From Chamaecyparis obtusa (Eukaryota; Streptophyta; Pinopsida; Cupressales; Cupressaceae), in assembly GCA_027943335.1 (NCBI GenBank), contig BSBK01009268.1:442001-506000 (forward strand): 64,000 nucleotides of DNA, in the 5' to 3' direction. A program made the position numbers and the translations under genes. The notes under the pieces are model-generated. The model made no database searches. It saw only the letters and a program-made list of their open reading frames with translations, and was not told the origin of the DNA. Shown here piece after piece: positions 36,132 through 48,949 of this stretch. Numbering within the stretch: the stretch's first letter is position 1; the number at the start of each line of letters is the position of its first letter.

Positions 36132-39100
36132 CTAACCGCTATAGGCCAAAAGGCCCATAGACTCCAAACACCAACTGAACTTCTCAGTGCCCACTAGTTT
36201 TGTTAATGCATCTGCAACATTCTTCACAGTATCTACCTTCTCCAAATTTACCTTTCCATCTTCCAGCATATCTCTCACAAAGTGAAACTGCACATCAATG
36301 TGCTTCGTTCTGGCATGGAAAGTTGGATTCTTCGCAAGGAAAATAGCGCTCTGATTGTCACACCAAATAGTAATCTGTTCTGCATCAACACCAACATCAG
36401 AACACAATCTTCTAATCCAAATGGATTCTTTACAAGCATGAGTAGCAGCCATGTACTCATCTTATATAGTGGACAAAGCAACCATAGGTTGTCGCTTACT
36501 CATCCAACTGATGGCACCACCAAACATAGTGAACACATAAGCACTGGTGGATCTCCTGCTATCAATATCACCTGCCCAATCTGAATCCACAAACCCATCA
36601 ATACAAACTGAATGCGGAGATCCAAAAGAGTTACCATGATAACATATGGAGTAATCTGATGTACCCCTCAAATATCTGAATACTCGCTTAACTGCATCCC
36701 AATGTACCCGTCCAGGATTAGCCATAAACTGACTCAGGACTCCCACTACTTGGGCAATGTCTGGTCTAGTATAGACCATAGCATACATAAGACTGCCAAC
36801 TGCACTAGCATAAGGTACTCTATTCATGTCCTCCACCTCACTAGGAGATTTTGGACAATCATCTACAGATAAATTTGTTCCCATAGAAATAGGAACACAT
36901 AGTGGTCTACAATCTGCCATGTTGAACCTGTCCAACACAGACTTCACATACTTACTCTGACTCAACCAAATTTTTTTGTTAGACCTATCTCTACTAATTT
37001 CCATACCCAAGATGTACCTTGCTGCCCCAAGATCTTTCATCTCAAACTGTGCTGACAACTGAGATTTAAAATCAGAAATCATACCCTTAACCTTCCCAAA
37101 TAGCAACATATCATCAACATATAATGCAACAATAAGAAGGCAATCATTTTCAACTTTGAAATAAACACAATGATCTGATTTTGATCTTACAAATCCAATT
37201 GACAACACAAAGGCATCAAACTTAAGGTACCACATACTAGGAGATTTCTTCAAACCATATAGAGATTTCTTTAATATGCAAACTAAGGATTCTTTACCTT
37301 TAACAATGTAGTGCTCAGGCTGTGACATATATATCTCTTCCTCCAAATCACCATGAAGGAAAGTTTTCTTCACATCCATCTATTCTATCTCTAAATCATA
37401 TGATGCAACAAGAGATAACATAAATCTAATGGATGTCAACTTTGCAATAGGAGAGAAGATTTCACCATAATCTATTCCCTCTATCTGTGAATACCCCTTT
37501 GCAACCAATCTAGCTTTGTACCTTTCAACACTGCCATCTGCACAAAATTTCTTCTTGAACACCCATTTACAGCCAACAGATTTTCTCCCTTTAGGAAAAG
37601 GTACAAGGTCCCAAGTTTTGTTTTTCTCCAATGAATCCATCTCATCATCCATAGCCTCAATCCAAGAACCTGCATGTTTCATGCCCAAAGCCTCTTTCAC
37701 AGATCTAGGCTCATCAGTGTTAGTAATCAAAGAAAAGGCACAACTAGAATCTAACATAGAATAACCAAACCTTTCTGGTTACTTTCTTTCTCTCATGGAT
37801 CTCCTCAAGGGCTGAGGTTGAGATTTTTCTTCCTCTTCTTCCGAACTATCAGAGCTGCTAGAGCTCTCCTCATCATTAGGCCCAACATGGTCTCTCTGTT
37901 CAATCTTCTTAGGGGTAGGAGGCAACTGAACAACATATTTTTCCTTTTCTTTTTCATCTGGTTGTAGCACAATAGGAGAGGATGTTAGCTCTTTGAAAAT
38001 AAAATTTCTACTATACAACACCTTACTAGTCACAGGATCCCAAAGCTTGTATCCTTTCACACCAACACTGTATCCGATGAAAATACATTTAACATCTTTG
38101 TTTTCCAACTTAGATCTTTTCTCCTTTGGAACATGTGCATAAGCTTCACAACCAAAAACATGAAGATTTCTAATTGAAGGCTTCTTACCAGACCACACCT
38201 CCATGGGTGTCTTACCAACAAGGGCTGATGTAGGAGATCTGTTAACCAGATAGCAAGCAGTGGCCATAGCTTCAGCCCAAAACCTTTGTTCTAAACCAGC
38301 TCCACTAAGCATACTCCTAGCTTTCTCCATCAGTGTCCTGTTCATTCTCTTTGCAACTCCATTTTGTTGTGGGGTATAAGGAGTTGTCTTATGCCTCTCG
38401 ATACCTTGTTCTTTACAGAACTATTCAAACTCTGCTGAGCAAAACTCACCACCATTGTCAGTTCTCACACACTTAATCTTCTTACTAGTCCGATTCTCTA
38501 TAAGAGCTTTAAATTCCTTGAACCAACTAAAGAATTGTGTCTTGATTTTAAGGAAATAAATCCATGTCCTTCTACTATAATCATCTATGGAAGATACAAA
38601 AAATACAGACTTGGAGATTGAAGGAACTTTTACAGGACCAAATACATCAGAATGAATAAGATCCAAAACATTAGAAGATTTGTGAGAACTAGAGTAAAAT
38701 TGAACACGATTTTGTTTACCATAGACATAGTGTTCATAGAAGTCAAACTCGAGATTGCAATCATTTAACCCCTCAATGAGATTTTTATTTTTCAAGGTTC
38801 TGAGACTCTTTTCACCAATGTGGCCAAATCTCATATGCCACAACATTGTCTTTTCTGTAGGAAGCTTACCTTCCAAAGTGTTTGCACTACCATTAGAACC
38901 GATAGCCACAGACTTCTTCACTACTTGTTTAGATGGTGAGGATGAAGAAATATTACATAGAGGAATACATGCATCTAGCTGAAATAAGGTACCTCTCCTA
39001 GTACCCCTTGCAAGCACTATCGATCCTCTCATCATCTTGCATCCTTCTTTCAAAAAAACAACTTGCACACCTACATCATTCAACATACTTACAGATAATA

Positions 39101-40174
39101 GGTTTCATGCCAAACTTGGAATGTGCATAACTCCGTTGATTCCCTTTACTCATCTATCAGGAAATTTGATAGTGACCCTTCCATGTCCAACTATCTTTAG
39201 GTGAGAATCATCACCCAAGTACACCTTTCCACCATCGATCTCTTCATATTTTGAGAACCAGTTTCAATGAGAGGTCATGTGAAAAGATGCACCCGAGTCA
39301 ACCAACCACACATCATTAGATGTATGGGCTGCCAAAGCTGCGATGAATGCATCGCCATCTTCTTGAGATCTTTCTGAAGCTGAATCTGAACCTTTCTTCT
39401 TCTTCTTCAGCTCTTTGCAGTCTTTACGGAAGTGCCCAGATTTATCACAGTTCCAACATTTTGCCTTGGACTTATTGGAAGCCTTTGACTTCCCACGGGA
39501 TTTGTATCTACCCTTATTGTCAGACTTATTGTCATTTTTCTTCCCTCTTTCAGTGGATCTCCCACGAACAGCAAGGGCTTCTTTTTTCGAAACGGAAGCC
39601 TTTCTCCGCATCTCCTTTGATAGCAGTGAAGACACACATCATCCATTTTGAAGGTGACTAACATGCTTCCGAGAGCCATCACAAGATGGTCCCATGAATC
39701 CGGTAAAGAACAGAAAAGTGTGTAGCAATGATCCTCCTCCTCTAACTTGACACCAACTGATGTCAACTGTGCAGCGAGCAGATTAAGTGCATTTAAATGA
39801 TCCGTTAAGGACCCACCTTCCTCCATTCATAGAGAGTACAACTTCTTCCTTAGGAACAACTTGTTCACCAAATATTTGGCCTGATACATGACCGCAAGTC
39901 TTTCCCACAAACTATTTGTGGTTTTCTCATCTAGAACATTCAGAAGAACTGCATCGGTTAAACATAGTCTTATGAGACCCTTAGCTTTATGGTCTTTGAT
40001 ATCCCAATTTTCTTGAGCTATAGTTGCTGGTCTTGTAGCATTTGAAGTCACTTCCCATAGGTCATGATCTTCCAACATGTCTTCCATCTTGAGTTTCCAC
40101 AACTTGAAATTAGTGTCGTTAAATTTCTCCACCTCCATTCTTCCATATGATGAACTTGCCATCTCAATCTGCAA
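36132..40174 (-). pseudogene. Element I copia gag-pol, lightly broken
   Basis: Likely start ATG 40162 (MASSSYGRMEVEKFND). Gag zinc knuckle CWNCDKSGHFRKDC, protease WLVDSGASFHMT, integrase with WHMRFGHIGEKSL, VRTDNGGEF and TPQQNGVAKR, RT with MDVKKTFLHGDLEEEIYM, YGLKKSPSMWY and YVDDMLLF, RNase H with DSDWAGDIDSRRSTSAY and WCDNQSAIFLAKNP, ending LAYSG. Breaks: TGA near 39825 and 39262 and two further TGA around 39100-39165 (CGA expected at some), a frameshift near 39640, TAG near 38420, TAA near 37778, TAG before MDVKK (37378; Gln expected) and TAA near 36455. Enzyme domains are otherwise well kept, so it is younger than B and C. Confidence 0.88.
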
Positions 40175-40266
40175 ATAAGATTTAGAATGCTCTGCAAAAA
40201 AATCCCACTCAAACTTGAGATCAGCTCAAAAAACCCTACCCAACAACTAGGATCAACAGTTGATCA

Positions 40267-40278
40267 AGCTCTGATACC
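40267..40278 (-). other. Primer binding site of element I
   Basis: The minus strand reads TGGTATCAGAGC next to the 5' LTR. Confidence 0.85.
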
Positions 40279-40281
40279 ACA

Positions 40282-40957
40282 TGTAAGGAAACTCAGGTGC
40301 GGAAACAGCTTCCTACGCTAATCTCTATAGGAGAGTATTGTGCAAATTCTTATAAATCCTTACAATTTTAGATTCGTTAACTACTTTAACAAAGATATTG
40401 CAACCACATACCATGCATACAAAAAAATAGAGAATGACACAATGATATAACCTAGGGAAACCTTTCGGTAAAAACCCCAGCACTCCAAAACCTGCACAAT
40501 GTATTGATCAAAACTATTACAACTTACAATACACTTGCAATGCAAGTTCTTTCAGAAGATTTTTAAAACATTGAAGACAAATCATGGCAGCATAAAAATG
40601 TTCCAACAATACACTCACATCACATCTCTTTGCAACCTTAAAAAAACTTATATCATGTGCTTCACTTTTTAGGGCTACTCCCAAAGATAACCGTATTAGG
40701 GTTTTACCATTCTCCAAGAAAATAGGAAGAGTGTACAGTACTCAAATTTATCAGTTGCCACATGTCTTCACCTATCATTGAATCTTCCTGACATAGCTCT
40801 TACATGTCATAGGAATTTGTCATAACCGTTTTAGCCATGATCTCCTTACACACAATTCAAGATGCCGACACATCAACATTATTTGCAAGAAATACATTTT
40901 ACAAAACAAATAATAAGAATAGGAATTATCCAAGGTTGAGACACCTTATTCCTAACA
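40282..40957 (-). repeat. 5' LTR of element I
   Basis: 676 bp, TGTAAG...CTAACA, matching 35429-36081. Confidence 0.9.
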
Positions 40958-40962
40958 GTTTC

Positions 40963-41458
40963 TAATATGATATTTGTTCATCAATCTTCTCACTAGTTGA
41001 ATATAGCCTTTCAAGTTGTTTTTGGATTGAGTCAATTCACCTTTCAAAATAGTATTGTATTTCTCAAGTTCATCATACTGCAAATTTACTTTCTCAAGAT
41101 TAGATGTTACTTTTCTAAGTTTAGATTTTAATCCTTCATTTTCAATCTTTAGACTTTCATTATCAAATTTTAGATTTACTTCATTCTTACCATTTCCATC
41201 TTTCAAACTAAGTTTCAAATTTTCTATCTTCAGTTCATGTTTAAGGATCTCATTTTCATTTTCTAAATTATCATCACAATCTTCAATAAGAACTTCGGAT
41301 TCCTTTTCAGATTTCAGATCTTCCAACTTGTTTTTCAATTTCTCAATGAGGTTCTTTGCATCATCATATTTCCCTTTCAGATTATCTCTTTCATCAGTAA
41401 GCATATCAATCTTTTCAAAAGCTTCTTCAAGATTCTTCTGTAGTTGATCCATATCCAT
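40963..41458 (-). pseudogene. Element H Gag-like protein, coiled-coil part
   Basis: ATG 41458 (MDMDQLQKNLEEAFEK). About 160 residues of Leu/Glu/Lys/Asn heptads, an almost unbroken coiled coil. It frameshifts near the C-terminus and is cut by copia I; past I the frame goes on with KPFYDKTGLGFN at 35423, then a Lys/Glu/Ser-rich linker to J. The YDKTGLGF motif followed by knuckles resembles Sirevirus Gag proteins as I remember them. Confidence 0.75.
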
Positions 41459-41515
41459 AGAGATCTTACTCAAGCTGCTAGGCTTTCCTTGAATGATTCT
41501 TTTTCGAGTAACTAA

Positions 41516-41527
41516 GCTCTGATACCA
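41516..41527 (-). other. Primer binding site of element H
   Basis: The minus strand reads TGGTATCAGAGC, two bases inside the 5' LTR. Confidence 0.85.
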
Positions 41528-41529
41528 AT

Positions 41530-42539
41530 TGTTAGAAATAGGGAATACTGAGAGGGGGGGTGAATGAATATTCCACAAACTTTAACTTTTTCCCAATTAT
41601 CGATCTAACAGATTATCTTTACAAATGCATAACATAAGAAGCTAAATAACATGGATCAAACTAAAGAACTCATAACACATTATTTGTTCTCGAGGAATCC
41701 CTAGCCAAGGGAAAATCCCAGTGGGGATGGTACCCACAAAGATCCACTAATCAAAAATATCCTGTTAAGGATGTTGACCCTGTTAGGAGTCTACTACAAT
41801 CATATAGTGTATCGGTCTTGATTAAGAGACTATAGGCCTTGTTAGAAGCCTCAACCCTGTTAGGAGTTGTCAATACAAAATCTGATTACCAAATGAGCCC
41901 ACTACCAAAACAAGTAATGTACAATATACTGATTACAAAAATGGGTCAAGCTACATAACCTTATACTACTTGCATCAATATCTTTTCACTGCTATCATAC
42001 TCTACATCATAACATTACAATTACCATTCATACTTTTTACTTCTTCACAATTACATTTATACAAGTTATTAAGGCTAATAAATTTACATGGTCGGTTGCC
42101 ATATTACAAAATGACTTTATCTAAGGGTTAAAATCTAGGATGTCATCCCTTCATATTGTTAAGTCATTATTTTGATAAACAAAATAATCCCTTAACTCTT
42201 TACCAATTTTGTCTTCATATTCTGTCCTATCGGCTAGACACTGTCTTTGATAAAACTGCCATAACTCTTCTGTGCATGTTGTATTGACTTGCACTTTGAG
42301 ATAGGTGTCCAATAGACATCATAGACTCTATTTTCAAGTGCAAAAGCACTGAACTTACTCGAGTCAATGTCGCAAACAAAAACTATGTTCAAGTGCACTG
42401 GTGAAAACATTGTCTTACAGTTAGACAAATTTGCAATGCGCTCTACTATACTTGCTCTCTGACTTGTGCGCTCTTCATGTGGATCATATGTTTCCATAAT
42501 GACAAAATCTATGTACTTAACTCAGCCAAATTTCCAACA
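41530..42539 (-). repeat. 5' LTR of element H
   Basis: 1010 bp, TGTTAG...CCAACA. The C-tract/CTCTCAG block lies near its sense 3' end (about 41548-41563). Confidence 0.9.
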
Positions 42540-42544
42540 AAGGT

Positions 42545-42733
42545 TTCCTCAAGAACAAACATGGTGTTATGAGTTCATTTACTTTATTGCTATGCTTGTT
42601 ATTTAGTTTCCTTAGTTTAATTTGTTTTGCAAGCTTCAAGTTAATTTGTTATATCCATAATTGGGAAAATTTAAAAGTTTGTGAAATACTAATGCACTAC
42701 CCCTCCCCCTATAAGTATTTCCTATTTCTAACA
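42545..42733 (+). repeat. G 3' LTR, right part
   Basis: Continues G's 3' LTR after the second AAGGT (42540-42544) and ends TTTCTAACA at 42733. The sequence parallels 12510-12699 of the 5' LTR, including ATGGTGTTATGAG and ATATCCATAATTGGG. Confidence 0.85.
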
Positions 42734-43363
42734 TATTGTCTATGTTAATTTGGAAGATTGACTATGCTCAATTGAGCCTTTTTTATTTTATGTTAATATT
42801 AAATATCCTGGGAACCTATGTCATTTTCAAGTATATAGTTATGTTTTTTAGACTCTATCATGTTTTCACTTATGGAATCGTCTCTACTATTATCATGTTT
42901 GGTAACTCTTCCAATTAAAGGAGGTTTTGTATTTGGATATTTTTCATGTCTATGTAATACTAAAACTTAAAAGATGAATAGGATTGTCATGAAGGTATTT
43001 TTTCTTTCTGGCTTCTATAAATGTGCCTAAGAAATGATATGAAAATTATAGCCTATCTTCGATCTAGATATTTTTTCCTTATTTAAACAATGAAGGGATT
43101 GTGGTATATCATGCAAAAATATAGGACAATGCATGCTTTATAATCTTTGTGATCAAGCTTGTTTAACTGCTAAGTTTTTTGAGTTTTTGTGAAAGAAAGT
43201 GCATATCCTTAGTGTATCTTTAATTTAGTTTTCTCCCCTTTCCAAAAGCCCCTATTCTTGAGGATTCATCTTCTCAATCCTAAAGGTTCTTTTGAATGGT
43301 AGCATTTTGGTGTCGCAACATTCAAACTTTTCTTAAGATCTGTTACCTTTTATAGCTAACCGG
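42734..43363. other. Unassigned sequence between G and element E
   Basis: AT-rich, with stops in all frames. It may be badly decayed ORF2 sequence of E (a FKYIVMFF-like stretch near 42815 recalls the FxxLLVCLFF block of A), but the match is weak. Otherwise nothing is seen. Confidence 0.3.
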
Positions 43364-45600
43364 TAAAGGCCATAGGGAAGAGGAAACAAGAGACAACTAC
43401 ACAAGTGAGGACAAGATCCTCTATAGCCACTTCTCCACCCCTAAAGAAATGAATTGGAAAAATCACAAGCCCTAATCACACAAAGACTTATCAGAAGAAG
43501 AAAATAGGTGCACAAGTCACCACAGAGAAACCAAAGAAGAGGAAAAGACTAATAAGAGAAAAAGATGATGTAGACTTTGAAGAAGAAGATGATCAAAGTA
43601 AGTTTAAAGTTTTTGTAAATAAGAATCAATCTGTTGATGAGTTATTTAACAACATAAAATAAATAGGTAGACTAGGTCACCCTAAGATGAATCGGTATGC
43701 ACACATATCAACCAAGGATCAGGAGAAAGTAGGAGGGGATATCATCCACATGATGATTAAATTTAAGAGACTACCTATTGAGTTTTTAAAATATATCCCT
43801 AAGGAACTTCATAAAAAGGTATCGGCATGGTGGACATATGCACTTCATATAGAAAATAAAATGAGGGAACATTCTTTAAGTTTGGAAATGCCTACTCTGT
43901 TAGTAACCAAGGTTGATGAGATGATAAAATAGTATGCTAACTAATTTTTGATGAAAGGATAAGAACTTAACATTTTGGTAGGTAAACTTGAAGAAGTTGA
44001 TGAAAATAGAAAAATATTGTGGACAAAAAATTTGGAATCAAGGGCAGAAGCAGATAAACTTGCGTTGGCTATAATCACTAAGAAGAAAGTTAAAAGAAAA
44101 GGAAAAGGAGTACATTCAGATGATGTTGACATAGCCACAAAGGAGCCAATTAATATATCCAATAATGAGGTACAAGATGAAACTTATGTCGAGGACTTCT
44201 ATCTGGATAGATATATTGAAGAGGAAAAACATGATGCTTCTGAGTAATTAGTAACTACTAGGACTGATGAAGTCTTAATAACATACATTACAAATGGAGA
44301 TCCTGATGATGATGCCAAGGTTGATGAAAACATCAATATGGCTGTAGAAAATACCAAAGAATATCAACCTACTGAGGCAACAAAAGTAGAAATACCGGGA
44401 AATTTTTTGATATTAGTATAAGAAAATGGTATTGCTACACAAGGGAAACTTGAGGATCAAACATCCATGGCAAAAGGATACAACCGAAGGATAGGCTACA
44501 AAGGAGAGAAAGGACACAAATGAACCTGAACACAAAGAGGCAAAAAGTAAAGAGTCTGAAACTAAAAAAAATATAGATACATCTACAACAGACACCAAGC
44601 AAGAAGCCCAAAGACATGAAACTAAGACAATAGTCAAAGGGAAGTATAGTGAAGAGAGTGTGTATACTAAGCAATACAATTCTAATCCAAAGACTAACAC
44701 TCTAGTACCATATGGGAAATACCCCACATCTAGCACACAAGAGAAGAAGAAAAAGAAAAAACATGGTAAGGGTCTAGTCACATTAGATAAAATCATAAAA
44801 ATTTCCACATGTGAATGGAGGACCCTAGACCTAGAAGCATTAAGAAGGTATGGAGAATCATGCACAAGGAAGGTTGAACAAGAAAAAATAAGACAAGAAA
44901 GTAACCATAAATAGGTCTTACAAGATGTTAGAGAAATTTTGATGCAATCAGCCCTTGATATCAATGTTGATGAGGAAACTCTCATCATTGATCAACTTAC
45001 TACTCTAACCGTCCATATAAATTCTCCAAATATAGATGCAGAGAAAAGAATTGAAGAAAGAGAAGAGGCCAAGATGAAGCTGAAGCTAGCAGAGAAAATC
45101 ATCTAGGAAGTGGTAGTAAATAAAGTAAAGTTATCTTAGGTAATAACCAAGCTTGATGTAATTATTCTTGACAAGTTATTACAATTTTGCACAAATTATG
45201 CACTATAAACCACTTTAGTACCGATATTAGTGAAAAGATACAAAAGTTAGATGAAGATATCAAGGTTAGTGCAAATAATCTTTTAACCGAGCCAAATGCA
45301 TTTTATGAGCATTATGAAAAAGTTAAAAATATCTAGTGGTTAAGATTAGAACTAAGGAAGAAAGAAGATACAATCAGAGAACAAGTAACCAAGGTACATG
45401 AAGAGTTACTTCCATGCCTCAAGGTGATGCAATGACATGTGAATAAGGAAAAATATTTAGTTTCCACCCTAGAGATATATGTATTAGAGAATTTTTTTGA
45501 TATGCATGCACAAGTTGTATTAGAGCACATTGGCTACATTCTCAAAGAGGAATGGGAAGACCTATTGGCTACATTGCAGAAAACCCATCCAAACATTTTT
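43364..45600 (+). pseudogene. Element E ORF2 remnant
   Basis: Broken frame with homology to the C-terminal half of A ORF2: a TRSS..T.PP basic stretch (43400), then RYAHISTKDQEKVGGDIIHMM (43690) matching the KMGQW...IPRALLDQI region, and WRTLDLEALRRYGESCTRKVE (44815) matching the LNFANLSADQMQNIGELIQRK block, then a coiled-coil-like tail. Many stops (for example 43930, 44247, 44912). The N-terminal half, Gag and 5' LTR are missing or unrecognisable. A long minus-strand frame at 44413-44988 is only its antisense shadow. Confidence 0.6.
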
Positions 45601-45794
45601 GACAAGTTGTGAGTACATTTTTGGCATAAATTTAAAAAAAGAGGGAAAATATATGTATATATTCTTGTATGTACTTCACAACAAGAGCATGTACAAAGGG
45701 GGAGTTCACATAGATTCACATTTTTGGTTAAGTTCAAATTTTGAAGTCGGTATATATACATAAATTTTTTGATGCTAATGCCAAAGGGGGAGAA

Positions 45795-47036
45795 TGTTAC
45801 TCCTAAAGTGCATTAATGGTTGTCATTAGTATCATTCATTCATATAGTTGGTAAAGGAGACAAGATATGATAGATGGTCAAATACACAGAGCCTAGACAC
45901 TGAGAAGAACACAAGGCAGATCAGTAAGTTAACTGAACATAGTTTATACCAAGCACTCTTACCAATCCAGATGATCACTGAGTACCAAGCACATTAGTCA
46001 CCAAGCATCCATACGAACTGAGCACCAATTAATTACCAAGTGATGAATGTTGTATACACCAAGTGAAATAGGAAAAAACATAGTATTTTGGAATGACACA
46101 AACTACAAGGCAAATGGTTTACATCGATTTAGAAAATGGTCTACCAAGATCAAGAAAAGATTTAAGATGGATGTAATCATTAATTTTTTGATGATTCCTA
46201 TCTAATGATGATCTAGGTTATTTATTTCTATCATTGATCTTAGCTTTTCTACAATAGATTATAAATGCTAATTAGGTCAAGATCAGTTTGATATATAATT
46301 TGTAAAGATGTCATTTTGACATGTATCACCACACATGTAGTAGCTACCACATTAGAAGACATCTAAAGATCAAATAGGGTTATGATTGACAAGAATTGAT
46401 AGAACATTTAGTTTATCAGAAATAGAAGGCTATCAAGCAGAATTTAGAGAAGAAATAAATCACATTAAGGTGATAATAGGTAAGTACATTACAGATCTGA
46501 ATTAGGCATGTTAAGTTTCTATTTACAGGTCAAATCCTATTGTTACTCTTTAGCCATTCTAGAAGTTTTTAAATCTCTTAATAGAGTGAACTTAACAGTT
46601 CTTTTGTAAATCACTTAACCGAGTGCATACTTGATTGTGTTGCTAAAATCCTCTAACCAGGTAGATCTAGTTGATCTCATTGTTACTCCTAATGGGGTAA
46701 GATCATCCAAAGTGATCAAAATCTTTGTAGCCTTAACCAAAAAAATTTGTTACTATAGTAGTGAAGCTTTGTGGGTGTCATCCCCACCATAGTTTTTACC
46801 TTCTAACAAGGGTTTTTGTGATACCAAAATACTTGAGTTATGTGTATGAAGTTTCACGAATGGTTTATTGATTAGATTACATGCATTTACATTTTAATTA
46901 TGTTTTGGATGTATGTTGAATGCAATTGATATAGTTAGTTAGTGATATTCATGTTTACAAAGGTTCAGTTTGAAAAGTTTTAAGGGTACTAATTCACCCT
47001 TCCCCTCTCAGTACACATCTCTCCATAATCCCAACA
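45795..47036 (+). repeat. 3' LTR of element E
   Basis: Begins TGTTACTCC after the polypurine tract CAAAGGGGGAGAA (45782-45794) and ends CCAACA near 47036. Contains ATTCACCCTTCCCCTCTCAG, the shared terminal block. Around 45950-46080 it has repeated ACCAAG and ACTGAG motifs that look like CpG-decayed ACCGAG/ACTCGG of the A and F LTRs. The partner LTR is not found. Confidence 0.65.
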
Positions 47037-48600
47037 CCCATACCATCCCAACCAGTATCAGAATTGGAATAAGAACAATCAAGGAAATAATCAAGAGAAT
47101 AATGGGCAAGGCCATAATTATAAGCAGTTAGTTATTGTCCCTCCTCCAATGCAACCATTATACCTTACTAGAGGTGTAGTCTAAGTGGCTCCTAGTTTTG
47201 GGGTTACAGAGGGAAGGAAGGTTTAATTAGCTAGCTTCGATGCAAAGGAAGGTGCCCAAAGATAAGTTAACATGGGAAGGCCCTACTATTCCAAGGACTC
47301 TCCTAGTATTTAGTCTAGACACACCCCCAATTAGAATAGTAAATGGGTTTGGGAAGGATACCTTGTAGTTAGTATGATAACAAGTTAACAAGTTGCCAGA
47401 ACTTTAACTTAGCTATCTCAGAAGACTACTAAAAGGGGGTGTCAAGAGTACCAAATCCTAATAGGGAATTGGTGGCTACTCCAAATAATATTTTGGAAGA
47501 TTTGAACACATCGTGTTTCCCGTGCAATGATTCCCATATGCCTTGAAATTGTCCAAGGGGAAACATGAAAACATAGATAGTAGAGAAAATAAGCCAGAGG
47601 TTGAACCCTAATATTGGTGTTTACAATTATTCCTCTCTAGGAGTTGAAAACTCTATGCTAACAGATCAGATGTAGGAGATTTCTCTCAAGAAAGAGTTGG
47701 AAATTTCTACAGACCATGCTCTTTCTTCCTAGATGATATATGATGATGATGTCATTTTTTTCAAATCAAGCAAAAAACTCTTGAATTCCCTAGGTGTAGT
47801 CAAATAATAATACTCATTTAAAAAGAAGATTTGCTAAAGAGGTGGTTTCTCTATCATTTCTAGATAAGGTAGTTCAATTGTCACATATGATATTAAAAGT
47901 GAACAAACCTTGTATACCAGAGCCTTATATGCAACTAATCTAGAAACCAAAGGAGTTAGTGCCAAGGAAACTGAAGGATCCCAAGATTCATATGGATTCA
48001 AAAGTAAACTTAGTTGAATAATTAAGGAAGACTCCTACAAATATATCCATATATAATATTCTTGCAATTATAAAGTAGAAACAGTTGCTACAAGAGGCTC
48101 TCAAAAATTGGGACAAGAAAGCCAAGGATAAGGCTATGGTAGAGAAATCACTCCTTAAGGGAAAGACACATGCTATAGGGAAAAAGGTTCCTCAAGCCCA
48201 AAAAACAACTGCATTAATCAACTAAGGTGATACTGCAAAGGAGAAAGAAGTAGGTAAATCAAAACCCATGCCCTTCTTTTTAACTTTTATAGAGGGTGAT
48301 AAGTTGTTACATAATTCAATGATTGATCTGGGAGCTAGTAGTATTGTCATGCCTAAGAAAATAGTTGAGGCTCTTCATGTATAATATGATCCATCCAATA
48401 TATGTATCATGTAACTAGATAGGAAGAAAGCCCAATCTATAGGAATCATAAAGGAACTTCCCTTGACCTTAATTTCCTTCCCAAATATTATATTTCCATA
48501 AGAAATTATGGTAATTGACATTCCCCCTATTTTTGGTGTCTACCTTTCTCAAGATTTAAAATCCAAGATAGGATGTTGTATGTCACTAGGCTAGTCCCAT
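47037..48600 (+). pseudogene. Element K: Ty3/gypsy gag tail and protease
   Basis: After the end of E the sequence reads PYHPNQYQNWNKNNQGNNQEN, an Asn/Gln-rich gypsy Gag tail, then a stop-ridden frame. Protease is recognisable near 48268-48560 by a DLGASS motif (48326) followed by IVMPK and, downstream, an IPPIFGVYL-like stretch. The left part of gag is cut by E. Confidence 0.65.
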
Positions 48601-48949
48601 ATGATCATAAGGACTAAACAAGGAGATAAATGAAAATTATTTTCAAAACCCATGCATAGTACCCATGTTATAGATGAGCATGCTCTAAGTTTGAACCTAC
48701 TCATACATCCATTTCCAAGGATGAGATGTATTGTATTGATATGTTAGAAGATGAAGAGGTGACTAGTAATAGAGGTGAAGAAGAGGAATTCCTACTTAAT
48801 CTTTTCATTGAGAATGATCCCTTTTTTTAATTATCTTTCAACTAGTTTAGGAACTTATATGATATTTGATGAAGATCACCCTATATCGACGGCCATTGAT
48901 AAAATGGAAGGTGTTGATAAAGACATTAGTTAATGAGTGTCTAAGATGT

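Larger units (their letters stand above)
35429..40957 (-). mobile_element. Element I: Ty1/copia retrotransposon, lineage distinct from B/C/F
   Basis: LTRs 35429-36081 and 40282-40957 and a perfect target duplication GTTTC (35424-35428 and 40958-40962). Inserted between the coiled-coil and knuckle parts of H gag. The short LTR (about 0.65 kb), the absence of the C-tract/CTCTCAG block and a YVDDM-type RT separate it from the other copia elements here; it looks Tork-like. Confidence 0.93.
28531..42539 (-). mobile_element. Element H: pol-less LTR retrotransposon, G family
   Basis: LTRs 28531-29544 and 41530-42539 and a perfect 5-bp target duplication AAGGT (28526-28530 and 42540-42544) bound a minus-strand element. 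Internal order: primer site, Gag-like coiled coil, knuckles, spacer, ORF2, polypurine tracts. Nested in it are copia I and solo LTR J; without them H is about 7.2 kb. It carries no pol. It sits inside an LTR of its own family (G). Confidence 0.92.
5546..42733 (+). mobile_element. Element G: pol-less LTR retrotransposon, host of the nested insertions
   Basis: G reads in the plus direction: 5' LTR remnants (5546-5578 and 12436-12699), degenerate primer site, Gag-like ORF, ORF2, three polypurine tracts and 3' LTR (27602-28530 and 42545-42733). The parts are joined by matching their order and sequence to the related element H. Insertions A, B, C and H, plus an unidentified insert at about 13.6-16.25 kb, stretch it to over 37 kb. 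It carries no pol. It is the most decayed of the G/H pair and must predate A, B, C and H. Confidence 0.75.

Noticed and set aside
44413..44988. 191-codon minus-strand ORF
   Set aside because: Antisense shadow of the E ORF2 remnant; hydrophobic content results from the complement of Lys/Glu codons.
47046..47075. CCAGTATCAGAATTGG as a primer site after the E LTR
   Set aside because: It is part of the Asn/Gln-rich gypsy Gag reading frame of K and differs from the true site; E's LTR there is a 3' LTR, which needs none.
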